NCBI RefSeq assembly: GCF_000499845.2
Contig: NC_023757.2
Span: 2,204,118-2,268,117, forward strand
DNA length: 64,000 bases
Reading direction: 5' to 3'
Source: Phaseolus vulgaris
Lineage: Eukaryota; Streptophyta; Magnoliopsida; Fabales; Fabaceae
Both the position numbers and the translations under genes were made by a program. This document shows, piece by piece, positions 33,448-44,417 of the stretch (its first letter is position 1; each line of letters begins with the position of its first letter). The notes under the pieces are model-generated. The model was not told the origin of the DNA. It saw nothing but the letters and a program-made list of their open reading frames with translations, and made no database searches.

Positions 33448-33845
33448 GATTACAACATAATTTCTGAATTTTTTATTTATATTAAAATTAAATATTATTT
33501 TTAGTGTTTCCAAAAATTAAATTGCGACTGATATACCATTTCCAAAAAATACGAGCATTAATAAATAAATAAAATACCAATCTCGTGCAAACATATCAGA
33601 AAACCCAGTAAGGTAAGAAAAGAGAGGAAAAATTTAACAGAGAAGAACAGTTTTCAGAATTCTGGGAAATTAGAAAAGGATGATTGGTATTATTATTGTA
33701 CAAATTGGGATGAGAAATTAAAGGAAGAAGAAGGAAGCATTAATTTGAAACAATAAAATAAAATTATTTGAGCATTAATTATTATTACCTTAATCCATCA
33801 ATAATTGTTGTACACATATGAATCTGAACTAATTTCTTGACCTAA

Positions 33846-34328
33846 TCACCAAAACACCATGATGCTGCACAAAATCACCAAAAGTGGGAAGAACACAGCC
33901 AAATTTTTTGGACTAGCTCCATTGAAATCCTCATCCACTGGATACAAGTTCCCTGGTGGACCAGTCATGTACAAGTATGCTGATGATGGTGGTGGAGGGC
34001 AATATGTTGAGGGAGGTTTCTTGGGTGAAGGTGGTGGTGGAGATGGATACAAGATCGGTGGCGGCGACGATGGCGGCGGCGGCGATAAATACTCTATTAT
34101 TGGTGGTGGTGGTGATAAATACTCTATTATTGGTGGTGGTGGTGATAAATACTCTACTATTGGTGGTGGTGGAGTGTAACCACCCTCACATGGTGAGCAC
34201 TTCTCATTATTACCATTATCATCAAGCTTCCTTGATTCCTCACCCTTGATGGGAGTGGTGAGAAAAGCAAGCACAAGGATGAAAGTGAAGATCTTTGATG
34301 GTTTAGTTTGATGGGTTTTTGTGGCCAT
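33846..34328 (-). CDS. Extensin-like Hyp/Pro-rich protein, probably GPI-anchored
   Basis: Single-exon frame of 160 residues starting MATKTHQTKPSK. Residues 11-30 (KIFTFILVLAFLTTPIKG) form a secretory signal peptide. Then follow CSPCEGGYTPPPP, three copies of the ten-residue unit SPPPPIIEYL encoded by 30-bp direct repeats, more SPPPP blocks, and a hydrophobic C-terminus (NLAVFFPLLVILCSIMVF). Ser-Pro4 blocks are sites of hydroxylation and arabinosylation in cell-wall extensins. The hydrophobic tail preceded by small residues (NGASP) suggests GPI attachment. An in-frame ATG at 34565 would add 79 residues ahead of the signal peptide. I prefer the internal start because it exposes the signal peptide and has a good context (ATGGCC). 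Confidence 0.75.
   Translation of the reverse strand: MATKTHQTKPSKIFTFILVLAFLTTPIKGEESRKLDDNGNNEKCSPCEGGYTPPPPIVEYLSPPPPIIEYLSPPPPIIEYLSPPPPSSPPPILYPSPPPPSPKKPPSTYCPPPPSSAYLYMTGPPGNLYPVDEDFNGASPKNLAVFFPLLVILCSIMVFW
34081..34170 (-). repeat. Three 30-bp coding tandem repeats
   Basis: Three nearly identical 30-bp units at 34081-34110, 34111-34140 and 34141-34170 encode repeated SPPPPIIEYL-type decapeptides of the extensin-like protein. The third differs by a single base (Val for Ile). Confidence 0.9.
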
Positions 34329-34819
34329 AGTGTGGGTTGGTTTTGATTGGAATTGGGGTGGTGGCTTTGAATTATGGGGTTTTTTGTGTGGGATTGTTGT
34401 AGGGCATTGGATTTTGAAGAGAGGAATGTGCATGGGAAGTGTAAAACTATGGGTGAAGGAGGTTTTTAGGTTATGGGAATGATAATTAATTTGGTTTTCC
34501 AAGGATGGAAAAGTTGGGTGGCACTTGCTATTATGGTCCTTTGGAGTAGGAGGGACTCTTATCATGTGGAATCTAATCTCCCACTAGCATGTGGAAATTA
34601 ATGTATGCAATGGGTTCCACCATGGATACAAGTCCACAAAACCTCTATAATTAATTAACAATAATCAAATCCACTTTGGGTGGTTGAGTTTTGCCACATG
34701 AGTTGGGTTTAATCTTTATATTTTCATCCATTAATTCATATCTCCCCTTTACATAATTTTATTTGTAAAGACACCTCAATGGCATTTATAATTTAAAAAC
34801 AAAGTATGTGTGATATAAT
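34329..34819. other. Upstream flank of the extensin-like gene
   Basis: Holds the presumed promoter and 5' UTR on the minus strand and an in-frame upstream ATG at 34565. No other gene is seen. Confidence 0.4.
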
Positions 34820-35272
34820 CACTACCAGAAAATCATTAAATAAAAATTAATTTTAAAAACCAAAAATAATTAGTTATTATTTGAGTAAATTAGAAACCAT
34901 TTTATAAACTAAAAGAGTTATTGATATCTAAATTAGTTTCTATTATTAATAAAAAAATTATAAAATAATTTCTAAATTAGTACTTAACATTTAGTTACCA
35001 ATGTTTTAGCTACTTACTATTTTATATTATACATTAGTCTCTATTAGTCTTTTAAAGATCAATTTAGAATATAAAATATTAGGAACTAAAAGTTAAGTAG
35101 CTAATTTAGATACAAATTTATAGACTATTTTATAAATTTTTATCAATAATATAAACCACTTTAGATACTAATAATTTTTTAGTCTTTAAATTAATCTTTC
35201 ATTTAGTTAATATAGTGACTAATTATTTTTTGTCTCTAAATTTAGTTACTATTTATTGATTTTCTCGTAGTG
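34820..35272. mobile_element. CACTA-type MITE, copy 12
   Basis: 453 bp, the longest uninterrupted copy. Ends are CACTACCAGAAAATCATT and TGATTTTCTCGTAGTG, with a perfect 3-bp duplication AAT (34817-34819 and 35273-35275). Its centre shares the extra segment (TTAGTCTCTATTAGTCTTTT) with the copy at 27686, so these two form a subfamily. Confidence 0.88.
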
Positions 35273-38200
35273 AATAGAAAATTATAAAAAAAAATTAACT
35301 GGGTAAAAAAAAAAGTTGTGCAAAATCAAAACTTTGCTTATTAAATATTATAACTTTTTTTGCTATCTAGATGCAAACTTTTGAATCAAAGTAGACATAG
35401 GAAGAGGTATCTCTAAAGTGTGAGGCTTGAGAAGATGATAAAGTAACTCTTTTTTTTTCTTTTTTCTGTTTATTCTATTTTGTGAAGCTTCTTTAGCTTC
35501 ACATGGCAAATCTTCTTTGATAGGTATTCGATATGCATGTGGCCACATGATTTTGGGATCAAATGATATTAGACTATCATTGACCATTCTATATATTATA
35601 TATAAAATTCAAGAACTTTCCATTTCATTCCAAAATTCGTTGCATATTCAATGGCACAAGTGATGATTATTCAAGTTTATTTTCAAAATTCAATAAATGT
35701 TGAAATAAAAAGAGAAAATTCATAAAATGGTATAACTTCAAATTATATATGGTTAATAAATGAACTTAAAGAGAATTGTGGTAAGATAATGATAAGTTTT
35801 GTTTATGGAAATTGAACTCTCTTCATGTTTCAAAGGTGTTTCAACTTTTGAATTGTATTTAAAATAACATTATTAGGAATAATTAGTAAATTATTTCATT
35901 GACCTTAACAATATTATTTATGTATTTGATGTTGAAATTTAATTTGTCTATAGAAATGGAAAATATGTTTAAAAACAAATTTTTCTTATATTGTAGTTCT
36001 TGACTTGACTTGTGTTTGAGTGGGACTAAAAGTTTCACTTTCTAAGAAATTGAGACAAAAAAATTATTTATATATATCTTTCTTTCTTAATTATAAATAT
36101 ATCTTTTAAAAATAAATTTGTCTTCAAATTAATATAGTCTACATATGTATCGTTTTTGTTAACATATGAGTTTTGGTCTAGCTCTCCCATATTTTTGTAT
36201 TTTTTTTTAATAATACTTTTTTCATGTGATGACAAATGATTGTTGTTACTTTAGGTGTCAGTCTAGCCTAGCTGAGATGTCAAGTAGCATAGTGATGCCT
36301 AACATGAAAGTTTTTTATAAAAAAAAAATTAAATGATTCTTCACACATAATAATTCACTCCATCTAAATGACTTCTAATAAAAAAGTTTATAAATTTCAT
36401 AAATTATAAACTATTAATAATGGGAGGTTTTATGTAAAAGACTTATTCAATCGCTAAAAATAAATAAAAACAAGTTAGAAAAAAAGAAGAAGTTAGTTTC
36501 ACTAAAATTGTTCGACCAAACTTTTAAAGCAAGATTGAATTAAATACTTGGTATGAATAAAATTAAAATAATTTTGAATTTAATAAAAAAATATAAAATT
36601 TGATGTTGTAATTTTGAGCTAGGATAAGTTTTTAGCAAAGACATGATATGTGGTCCACATGCATGCATTTGGTTCATGTCGACATAATTGACCTTATTAT
36701 TGTTTTTATATTTGAAGAAAGAGAGATTGTAGGACTCATCCTTTGCTATGTCTATTTTTGCTACCCCAATCAATAAGGGCATTATGTCCTTATTATATAC
36801 TCTTAAAGCTTTATGACTCATCAAATTCCACTTGCGTATTACGTTTTCCAATTCTCATTATCTTTACCACTTCATGGGATCTACTTATAATTATAACCCT
36901 TCTTTATCCTTCTATATTATAAATGAAATTTTATAGAATATTCATATTATTTCTTAATGTTTTTCTGTCATTTAGTTTATGACACTACAATAGAATTTTA
37001 GAATGATATGATTATTCATCTACCCTTAAGATTTTTTTTAAAACTACCATAAAAAAAATTATGCACTATCTTTACATACTATCTTATTATCATTCTATTG
37101 TTATTTTTTTAAAAATTTAGCACACAAAGATAAGATACTATGTGTTCTTACAAAGTACTATTGTAGGGATGGAGTGTTCCTCACTTGTTATGTGTTTTAG
37201 TTTTCAGTCTTATCGTTCTTTCAGTCTTCTCTGTAAGAGTATTTGCGATGAAACTTTGACGCTTAAGTCAATTTTAAGGATAAGAGTGTCAAAGATTTTA
37301 TAGGATTAGAGTTTCATTACCTTTTTTTGGAGGCTAACCTCTTATTTATAAATATGATTTTAGTTTTAGGACGTTATGTACTAATACAACCCAACTGAGT
37401 TTAATTTACCTATTAATCATAATTTGAATGATTGTGTGATACCTACTTAATGACATTGCTGATTAATCTTAAATGTAAACGGGATGGCTAAGAAGTTAGT
37501 TGGTGGAGTGTTTACGTGTATGTGAGTGTTCAACCTCCAGTAGTATACTATGTAATTATAGTTTGAGAGTTATATTTGTAAAAGCAAAATACATTTTTAT
37601 AGAAAACTATTGAATGTTTATAGTTCTATGTAACTTACAATTGTATCATTTGGAGTTTCTCTAAATATATTATTTTTTCAGATTTAAAATTGATTTTCTT
37701 AAAATATTTAGATAGGGTAAATTAAGACAAGAAGACTAAAAATATTAATTAAGATTATTATGAAAGTTTGAGAAGATGAGAGGAATATGCTTGGCAGAGA
37801 AGCAAACAGAAGGGAACAAAGTTGATACAATAAAAGAGTAATTTGAAAGGGAAACACCACCGTCCCATTTTTTTTAGCATCTTCATGGACTCCACTTTTT
37901 GTCTCATCTTCTGCTACAAACTTTAAGAAATACCAATGGAAGCTTCATTTGATTTTGCTCCTTCTTCTATCCTAAAAGTTAACACTAAAACTCATAAAAT
38001 AATATCACCTACATATTAATATAGTAAAGAACTTTATCGTGTAGTAATACTTCTTTCCTTATATGATCAATATTTTTCTCTATAAATATGTTAGTGCCTT
38101 ACCATATTAAAGGCCACAACTTTTTTGATAAAATAAGTAGGTTTAATTTTTTTTTTAATAAAACTTTTTTGATAAATATGTTAGTGCCTTAACATATAAC

Positions 38201-39402
38201 ATTTAATCAAAATATATGATGTTGGTCTTTTGTTTTATCAGATAATTATATAAACCTCTAATAAAGTAGATGAGAAAGAATCTTTTAAGAGGAACGACAT
38301 AACCTTGAACTTATCGAGACCTTGAATAATTTGGATGATTTGTCCAGATGGTCTGTTAAGTCCCTAGGAGGTCTATTGAGACACTAGATAGTTTGTTTAT
38401 CAAAAAATCATGTGTGGAGTTTATGTTTTTATGTTTTGATGATAACAAAAGCTGATTGAATGGTTTACTTGTATCTTGATTGTTCTAACAATGTTTTATA
38501 CTGCTACAATTTTTAATATACTCTCTAAACATCTATAACATACATGTGTTTATAATAGACGTTCTAATAAAAATGATTGATTGGATAACAAAATTTAGAT
38601 TAAATATCTTATTGAATAATATGTTTTATCTTTGATTTAAATTATCTAACAATGTTTAGTGAAAATTACAATATATAATACCATATGTGATTATCAATTT
38701 CATATGTGATTGGATTGTAGGATGGTCTTTGAGTAACGAATCCAAAATAGGAGCATGTCAATCTCAACACCTACAACAATCATCTTCGAATATACATAAG
38801 CATTATCTTGGAAAGCCTTACCTACAAACGGATTGTGTTATCATGATCAATTTGTATGATGGATTGAAGATTTTAGGGATCAATCTGGGTGCTAATTAAA
38901 GTTAGTTAATGACACTTAATAATTTTTGACAACTTTCTTTATAGAAGATGCTAAGAATTTTTAGCAATTTCTAAAGAAAATATTTGCTTTAGAAAAATAA
39001 TTTAAAATATTTTTTGAAATATTCTAAAAAGTCACTCAAAAGAAATATTTAATTTCAACCCATTTTTTTAAAAAAATCTTTTACAAATACTATTTCTATT
39101 CTGCATAACAAAAATGGGAAGAAGAATGAACCCAACAACTCCGTAACAGAGAATAATCACGAATAACCAAATTAGATGTTAATTAGATGATGAAAATATC
39201 TAAATTCAATTATTAAACAAAAGCATGAATAGAACAAATACATACACAGCACATAAACTTCAGTTCATATAAACCCTAAATGCAGGAAAGGGTAATCCAC
39301 TAAAACCAGGATGATACAACGCATACAGAGATCCATTAAACTTGAGAGAAGATAGCTGAAAGAGAGCAAAACTGGATGCTCTGGAGTCTAGGGAAAAATT
39401 AT
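35273..39402. other. 4.1 kb intergenic DNA with possible retroelement pieces
   Basis: No gene is supported. Frames at 35363-35587, 36540-36851 (both minus) and 38687-38899 (plus) are short and unrecognised. About 37140-37520 and 38330-38900 have the mixed composition of old LTR DNA (for example GTTTTGATGATAACAAAAG near 38434), but no ends or TSD could be set. Confidence 0.35.
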
Positions 39403-41375
39403 TTAATAGTCATCTGCATCATTGTCATCTTCATAATCTCCATAATCTTCGTCTTCATCATCTTCGTCTTCATCTTCTGATTCCAAGTAATACCTAACAT
39501 GTTCATCTGATTCTAGTCCCAAGTAATTCCTCATCTCCATGGCCTCATCTGATCCTGATAGAAAGTAATTTTTAAGGACTTCCCGGTAATCAGCAGGGTC
39601 GTGCCACCATGTTGGGGTATTCAGAATGGTCTCCTCCAACCAAAACTCGCAGTCATCTTCCTCTTCTTTCGGTGCCGTCAGGGTATTGTAGACCAGACCA
39701 CATTGATACATGGCATTCTTCAGTCGAACACTCTGACTTCCACCGAATATATACCTGATATAGTCTCTAGCTAGCTTTGTGAGTTCCTCCCCAGTGATAA
39801 TATAAATGTACTGCAAAAAGTATGTGTAAGAAATGAGGAATGGCGTATGTCCTATTAACTTCTAATCATTTTTCATGTCCAATGTGACTCTATACCATCA
39901 AAAGTTTGCATATGGACATCTTTTACAAACTTAAAAGCCTCCTACACTCTCATGTACTTCTGCAATTAGCTACTTCTATCATTATTTTACATCATACACT
40001 AGTACAACTCGGAAGACTTCTTTCATTAATAATACACACAATTATTATGTTACTTCCACCTAAACGTCACCTTCCCGTTTTCATAATCTTAATTTTCACA
40101 CACAATAAAAACAAATACTTCAGAATTGAGCTAAATGAAAAAAAAAACTTATTTGTGCACACATGACACATCAAAAGAGAGAGTACCAGAAATATAAAGC
40201 CAAGGGTAGCTAGAAACACTTGGAGATTTTCTTTCCACATCTCAGCAAGGCTTTCATCCTCTGAATCACCAGAGCCATCAGGACTACCACCACCCCTACC
40301 ACTGTTGCCGCCTCCTCCTCCTGGTGGTTTCACTTCCCCGCCACCACCACCACTGTATTCACCCTTTTCAATTTGCCGCCGTAACACATCCTCTATTGAA
40401 TTTTGCCCCTTAAATTTTCCTATAGCTTTCTCAATAGATTTCCATGGGGAATTCTGATTACATTTATAATGTCAGTAAAATGTAGGAATATCCCAACACA
40501 CACACATATATATAACTAAAAGAGTAGTTCTCTTTCCTTTCACACAGATTCATGATAGACAAAATTAATGACAATTCTTGTGCTTCAGAGGCATTGAAAA
40601 GAAAAGAGTTGCTTCTAGTCTATTTTTATTCTAAATGTTTGGTCTACTGCTAAAATATTACTGCGAAAACACAGCCTTCTGCAGCTTAGCTTCATCATTT
40701 CCTAACACAATTCTTTAACTAAAATAGAAAATATGTATATATAACTAAAAGAGTAGTTCTCTCCCATTTCCCACAGATTCACCATGATAGACAAAATTAA
40801 TGACAATTTTGTACTTCAGAGGCATTGAAAAGAAAAGGGTTACTTCTCGTCTATTCTATTTAACTGTTTGGTCTACTGCTAAAAATATTTCTTAAAAAAC
40901 ACAGCTTCCTGCAGCTTAGCTTCGTCATTTCCTAACATAATTCTTTAACTAAAATAGCAACTTGCAGTAACTTGATCGGAGATTTTTCTTCGTCAAAAAG
41001 ATCACATACCCCAAATCATTGATTACACTCCATTTCATTAGGGTACTATATGCATGTTTACATTAAACCTTAACATGTTATGACATTCTAACAACAACAA
41101 ACTAAAGCAAAAGTCAAAATAATATGCAATACCTCATCATCATTTCCCATCATCCCTTTTTCACCAGCTAAGCAAATATGGAGAGGTTTCCGAGATTGTG
41201 AAATAGGCCAACATTTCAAGCCAAACGATTGTCTTGCTCTTACGGTGAGTAGAGCACAAGAGCAAGGACCAAAACTGTTTGGTAAACCATATGGTTTTGA
41301 ATGAAGCTTGTGCAACCGAGATATATTTTTCCCAGAAATCCCAGGCTGGCATGCAGTAACTTGTGCAATGTTCAT
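39403..41375 (-). CDS. Unrecognised membrane protein with Gly-rich region and acidic tail, probably plastid-targeted
   Basis: Three exons, 41133-41375, 40187-40453 and 39403-39810, join in phase 0 to 305 residues. Residues 1 to about 75 are rich in Ser, Lys, Arg and Leu with almost no acidic residues, like a plastid transit peptide. A basic part (SPWKSIEKAIGKFKGQNSIED) precedes a Gly/Pro-rich stretch (about 113-145) and then a single membrane segment spanning the exon 2/3 junction (FLATLGFIFLYIYIITG). The C-terminal domain contains LARDYIRYIFGGSQSVRLK, TLTAPKEEEDD and TPTWWHDPADYREVLKNYF. It ends in a very acidic tail of Asp/Glu/Tyr. I do not know a function. The start is the first ATG; a longer frame begins with TTG. 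A likely 5' UTR intron begins after 42238 (GAG/GTAACG on the minus strand). Confidence 0.8.
40507..40965. repeat. Tandem duplication of about 230 bp in intron 1 of the acidic-tail gene
   Basis: 40507-40735 and 40737-40965 are direct copies. Both contain ACTAAAAGAGTAGTTCTCT, GACAAAATTAATGACAATT, TTTGGTCTACTGCTAAA and CTTTAACTAAAATAG at the same spacing, with scattered substitutions and small indels. The donor of the next exon is unaffected. Confidence 0.85.
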
Positions 41376-41411
41376 TTTTGTCAAACAGCTCAGCTACCCC
41401 CGAGTTTCAAA

Positions 41412-42045
41412 CATTACACTCTAGCATTTCACATAATCAAGCTTCAATTCAAATTGGTTAAGTCGAAACTTTTTAAACAGTAGCTACCACACTACTAAAA
41501 ATGCAACAAGAGACATAATGACACGTCTCCAGCATAATTTTCTTCAAAAATTTGCAAAACAAAACACTGCCACCTTCAACAACAACTTAACCAAAACCTC
41601 ACAGAAAAAAGAGAGAGAAAATAGTCATTACATAACAGCCCCTTCCCCCCAAATAAGACCCAGAAAACAATTAACATCAAATAGGTTTGAAATGAGTTTA
41701 GAATGCATATAAAATCAAGCCAAAATTGAAAAATAAATCCCTTCCACCAACACGTTTGCTTTTCATGACGTGAATATTGAAACAAAATCCCCAAGTGTAA
41801 GCTCATAGACACTAGCATTTCACATAATCAGACTTCAATTCAAATTGCTTCTGTCAGTTTTTAGAAAACTAGCTACCACGCCACTAAACATGCAACAAGA
41901 GACACAATGACATATCTCCAGCATCATTTTCTTCAATAATTTATAAAAAATGAGTTCAAATCGAAAAAAATAAGTCCCTTCCACTAACATTTTCTTTTCA
42001 TGATGTGATTATTAAAACGAAACAAAATCCCGAAGTGAAACATGT
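41412..42045. repeat. Second tandem duplication, upstream of the acidic-tail gene
   Basis: About 41412-41810 and 41812-42045 share CTAGCATTTCACATAATCA, ATGCAACAAGAGACA, TCTCCAGCAT, ATTTTCTTCAA, CCCTTCCAC and CAAAATCCC in the same order. The second copy lacks about 160 bp from the middle. It lies in the presumed 5' UTR intron. Confidence 0.75.
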
Positions 42046-42237
42046 GGAGCTAGTTCTCTGAGAAATGAATAAGATATGCAACATTGAAACAAGCGTGTTT
42101 AGCACCAACAATCAAAATTCTTAAACCCCAAAAACAACATCAACTCAACACAACTATTTCCCTACAAAAAGCACATAAATGGAAGAACAGAGGATTTCGA
42201 AGGAAACGTGTGTTGAAGGAACGAAAGAAACCGTTAC

Positions 42238-42340
42238 CTCTGTAGCGAATTATCCGATGGCGCTCACTGCTCGCTTTGTTCTTCTCGTCTCATCCACTGA
42301 TACTAGAGAACGCAGTGTCGTTTGGAGAAGGTGAGTGACG
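42238..42340 (-). promoter_or_regulatory. Presumed 5' UTR exon and promoter area of the acidic-tail gene
   Basis: On the minus strand a GC-richer stretch ends in GAG/GTAACGG, a good splice donor at 42238/42237. It could join an acceptor just ahead of the start codon at 41375. This is inferred from composition and splice wording only. Confidence 0.35.
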
Positions 42341-42388
42341 TCGTTTTTCAATGGGCCAAAGGAAAAAAATATTACCCATTTAGATCAT

Positions 42389-43145
42389 AGGTATTTCTTC
42401 CTGCACCCCTACATTTTACTTCCTGCACCTCTACATTCTTTGAAATACCAGAATTATTCTTGATAATTTTGGGTGATTCCAGAATGGAAAATGCTCCCTG
42501 CACCATGTCAATTCCAAGATGCACCCAACTTCTTATTGAAAAATGACAAAAATATCCCTTCAAAATGACAGAAATAACCTTAAATAAAAGAAGGTGTAAA
42601 TAAAAATTACTTCAAAAACCTTTTATCTGAAAATATTTTGGATTTAGATATCCATAACACATTTTTGAATTCTGGATATTTTTATCCAGATTTTTTTTTA
42701 ATTATTTTCCAGATTTTTTTATCCATAATGTATTTTTTATTTTTGAATTATATTTACTATTCTGGATTTTTAAATTTGGAATAAGGGTAATTTTGAAAAT
42801 TTAGAAAAATGATAAGGTGGAGTTTAGAATTGATATGGTGCAAGAAAAAATTGTCTTCTAGAATAGGACTTATGTAAGTAAAAGGTGTTTAAGTAAAGTG
42901 TGTTTCTGAAATAGAAAATTCGAAAAACAAAAGATTATTATGAAATATTTTTTTTGGAATATATTTTTTTAATTTTTAGAATGATAAATCCGTAATTCAT
43001 AATATGTTTTGGAAAGTATATTATGAAAATATTCCAGAAAAAGTAATTTGGAAATCATTTTTAAGAAGGATAAAATGATATTTTCCAAATAATTGAGGTG
43101 CAGGCAGCCATTTGTTGGGGTGCAGGCTTTGTGGAAGTTACCTTT
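42389..43145. mobile_element. Putative TIR element with doubled CTGCACC ends
   Basis: The left end has CTTCCTGCACCCCTACA and then CTTCCTGCACCTCTACA. The right end, reverse-complemented, has CTTCCACAAAGCCTGCACCCC and then GGCTGCCTGCACCTC. Each terminus therefore carries two related CTGCACC motifs in inverted orientation around about 700 bp of AT-rich DNA rich in inverted TCTGGAT and ATCCAGA words. No transposase frame and no TSD were identified. Confidence 0.45.
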
Positions 43146-44417
43146 TGAAACCCCGAAAGTTCTTCTTGCAACCCCTACAAGTATGTAAAAGATGAAATTG
43201 CCCCTCCGCTCTCTCTCTTGCTGTTCTTGTTCCTTGTGCTCACTCCAAACAGTTAAATAAAATGAAATAAAATAAATTTAAAAAACATAAAAAAGATAAA
43301 AGTTTAAAAGGGATTAAATTAAAAAAATGTTTTATTTAGTTTAATTTAAAACATATAAAAATATTTTATTAAATATATATTAAAATATTAGTAAAAGTAA
43401 TTTGATTAAATAAAAAATGCTTTTAACTAATTTAAAAATCTTCAAAAAATTAAATAAAAACATTTATCTTAAATATTTACAATAAATAATAAATAATTTT
43501 ATAAATATTATTTTTTAATAAAAAATAAAAAGTCATTATGTAACCACTCTCTTCTACTCCTCCTAATTTTCTCTCCCTCAGACCCATCTTTTCCCCACCT
43601 GAGTCAACATAAAGATAAATATTATTATAGATAAACATAAATATATTCATTAATATATTTTAAATCGTATTAATTTTTTAAATTGTAAATTATATGTAAA
43701 TTGATTAATTTTTTAGTTTTTAATTATTTATTTGTAAAATTAATAAATTTATATATGTTTTCATATAATAAAAAATAATAAAGATGCGCGCCCAGCGAGG
43801 ATCAATATAAAGAAATTTTCTGTTTGGTGTATATATTAATGTAGAGTATATATAGTTATGAATATAATAGATCAAGTTACATAAAATAATAATAAATATA
43901 TTTGATTTAATATATCTAAAATTTAAATACATCGAAATATAAAGTATTAATTTATTGAAATAAAATAATATCATCAAAAATTGTAAATTGTGTTTTAAAT
44001 GGTACAAGTTAGGTAACATAAACTCTAATATGCACACGAATAAAAAATACAGAAAAAAATTATATTTTATATATATATAAATAAATTGATAATAAAGATT
44101 TATATATAAATATATTTTAATTTTTTTTATAACATAATTATTTTTATAACAAGTTTAAAATGATTTATTTTTTATTTTTATAATAATATGGTGAAGTCAT
44201 GTTCAAACAATTTCCACCATTCACGACTTAACCCCAATACATAGCTTCATCGTTAACCAACCATCGCAAACCAACATCACACGACTCGGCCACCAAACCA
44301 AACACACTCAAAAAACATTGTCCCACAAAGATCAAAACGCTTCATTTCCTCTCTCTCACTTCATTCGACAACATCAAATTTTACAAAACATTTTTTTCCT
44401 TAAAAACAACGAAACAA
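43146..44417. other. AT-rich intergenic DNA upstream of the HDDC2-like gene
   Basis: Extremely AT-rich to about 44190, then more balanced where the promoter and 5' UTR of the next gene are expected. No other gene is seen. Confidence 0.45.

Noticed and set aside
33859..34249. Gly- or Val-rich plus-strand frames opposite the extensin-like gene
   Set aside because: Antisense of the Pro-rich repeats. The minus-strand frame has a signal peptide, SPPPP blocks and a GPI-like tail.
36540..36851. 103-codon minus-strand frame
   Set aside because: It starts from TTG rather than ATG in its full length, has an AT-driven Ile/Phe/Lys tail and matches no family I know.
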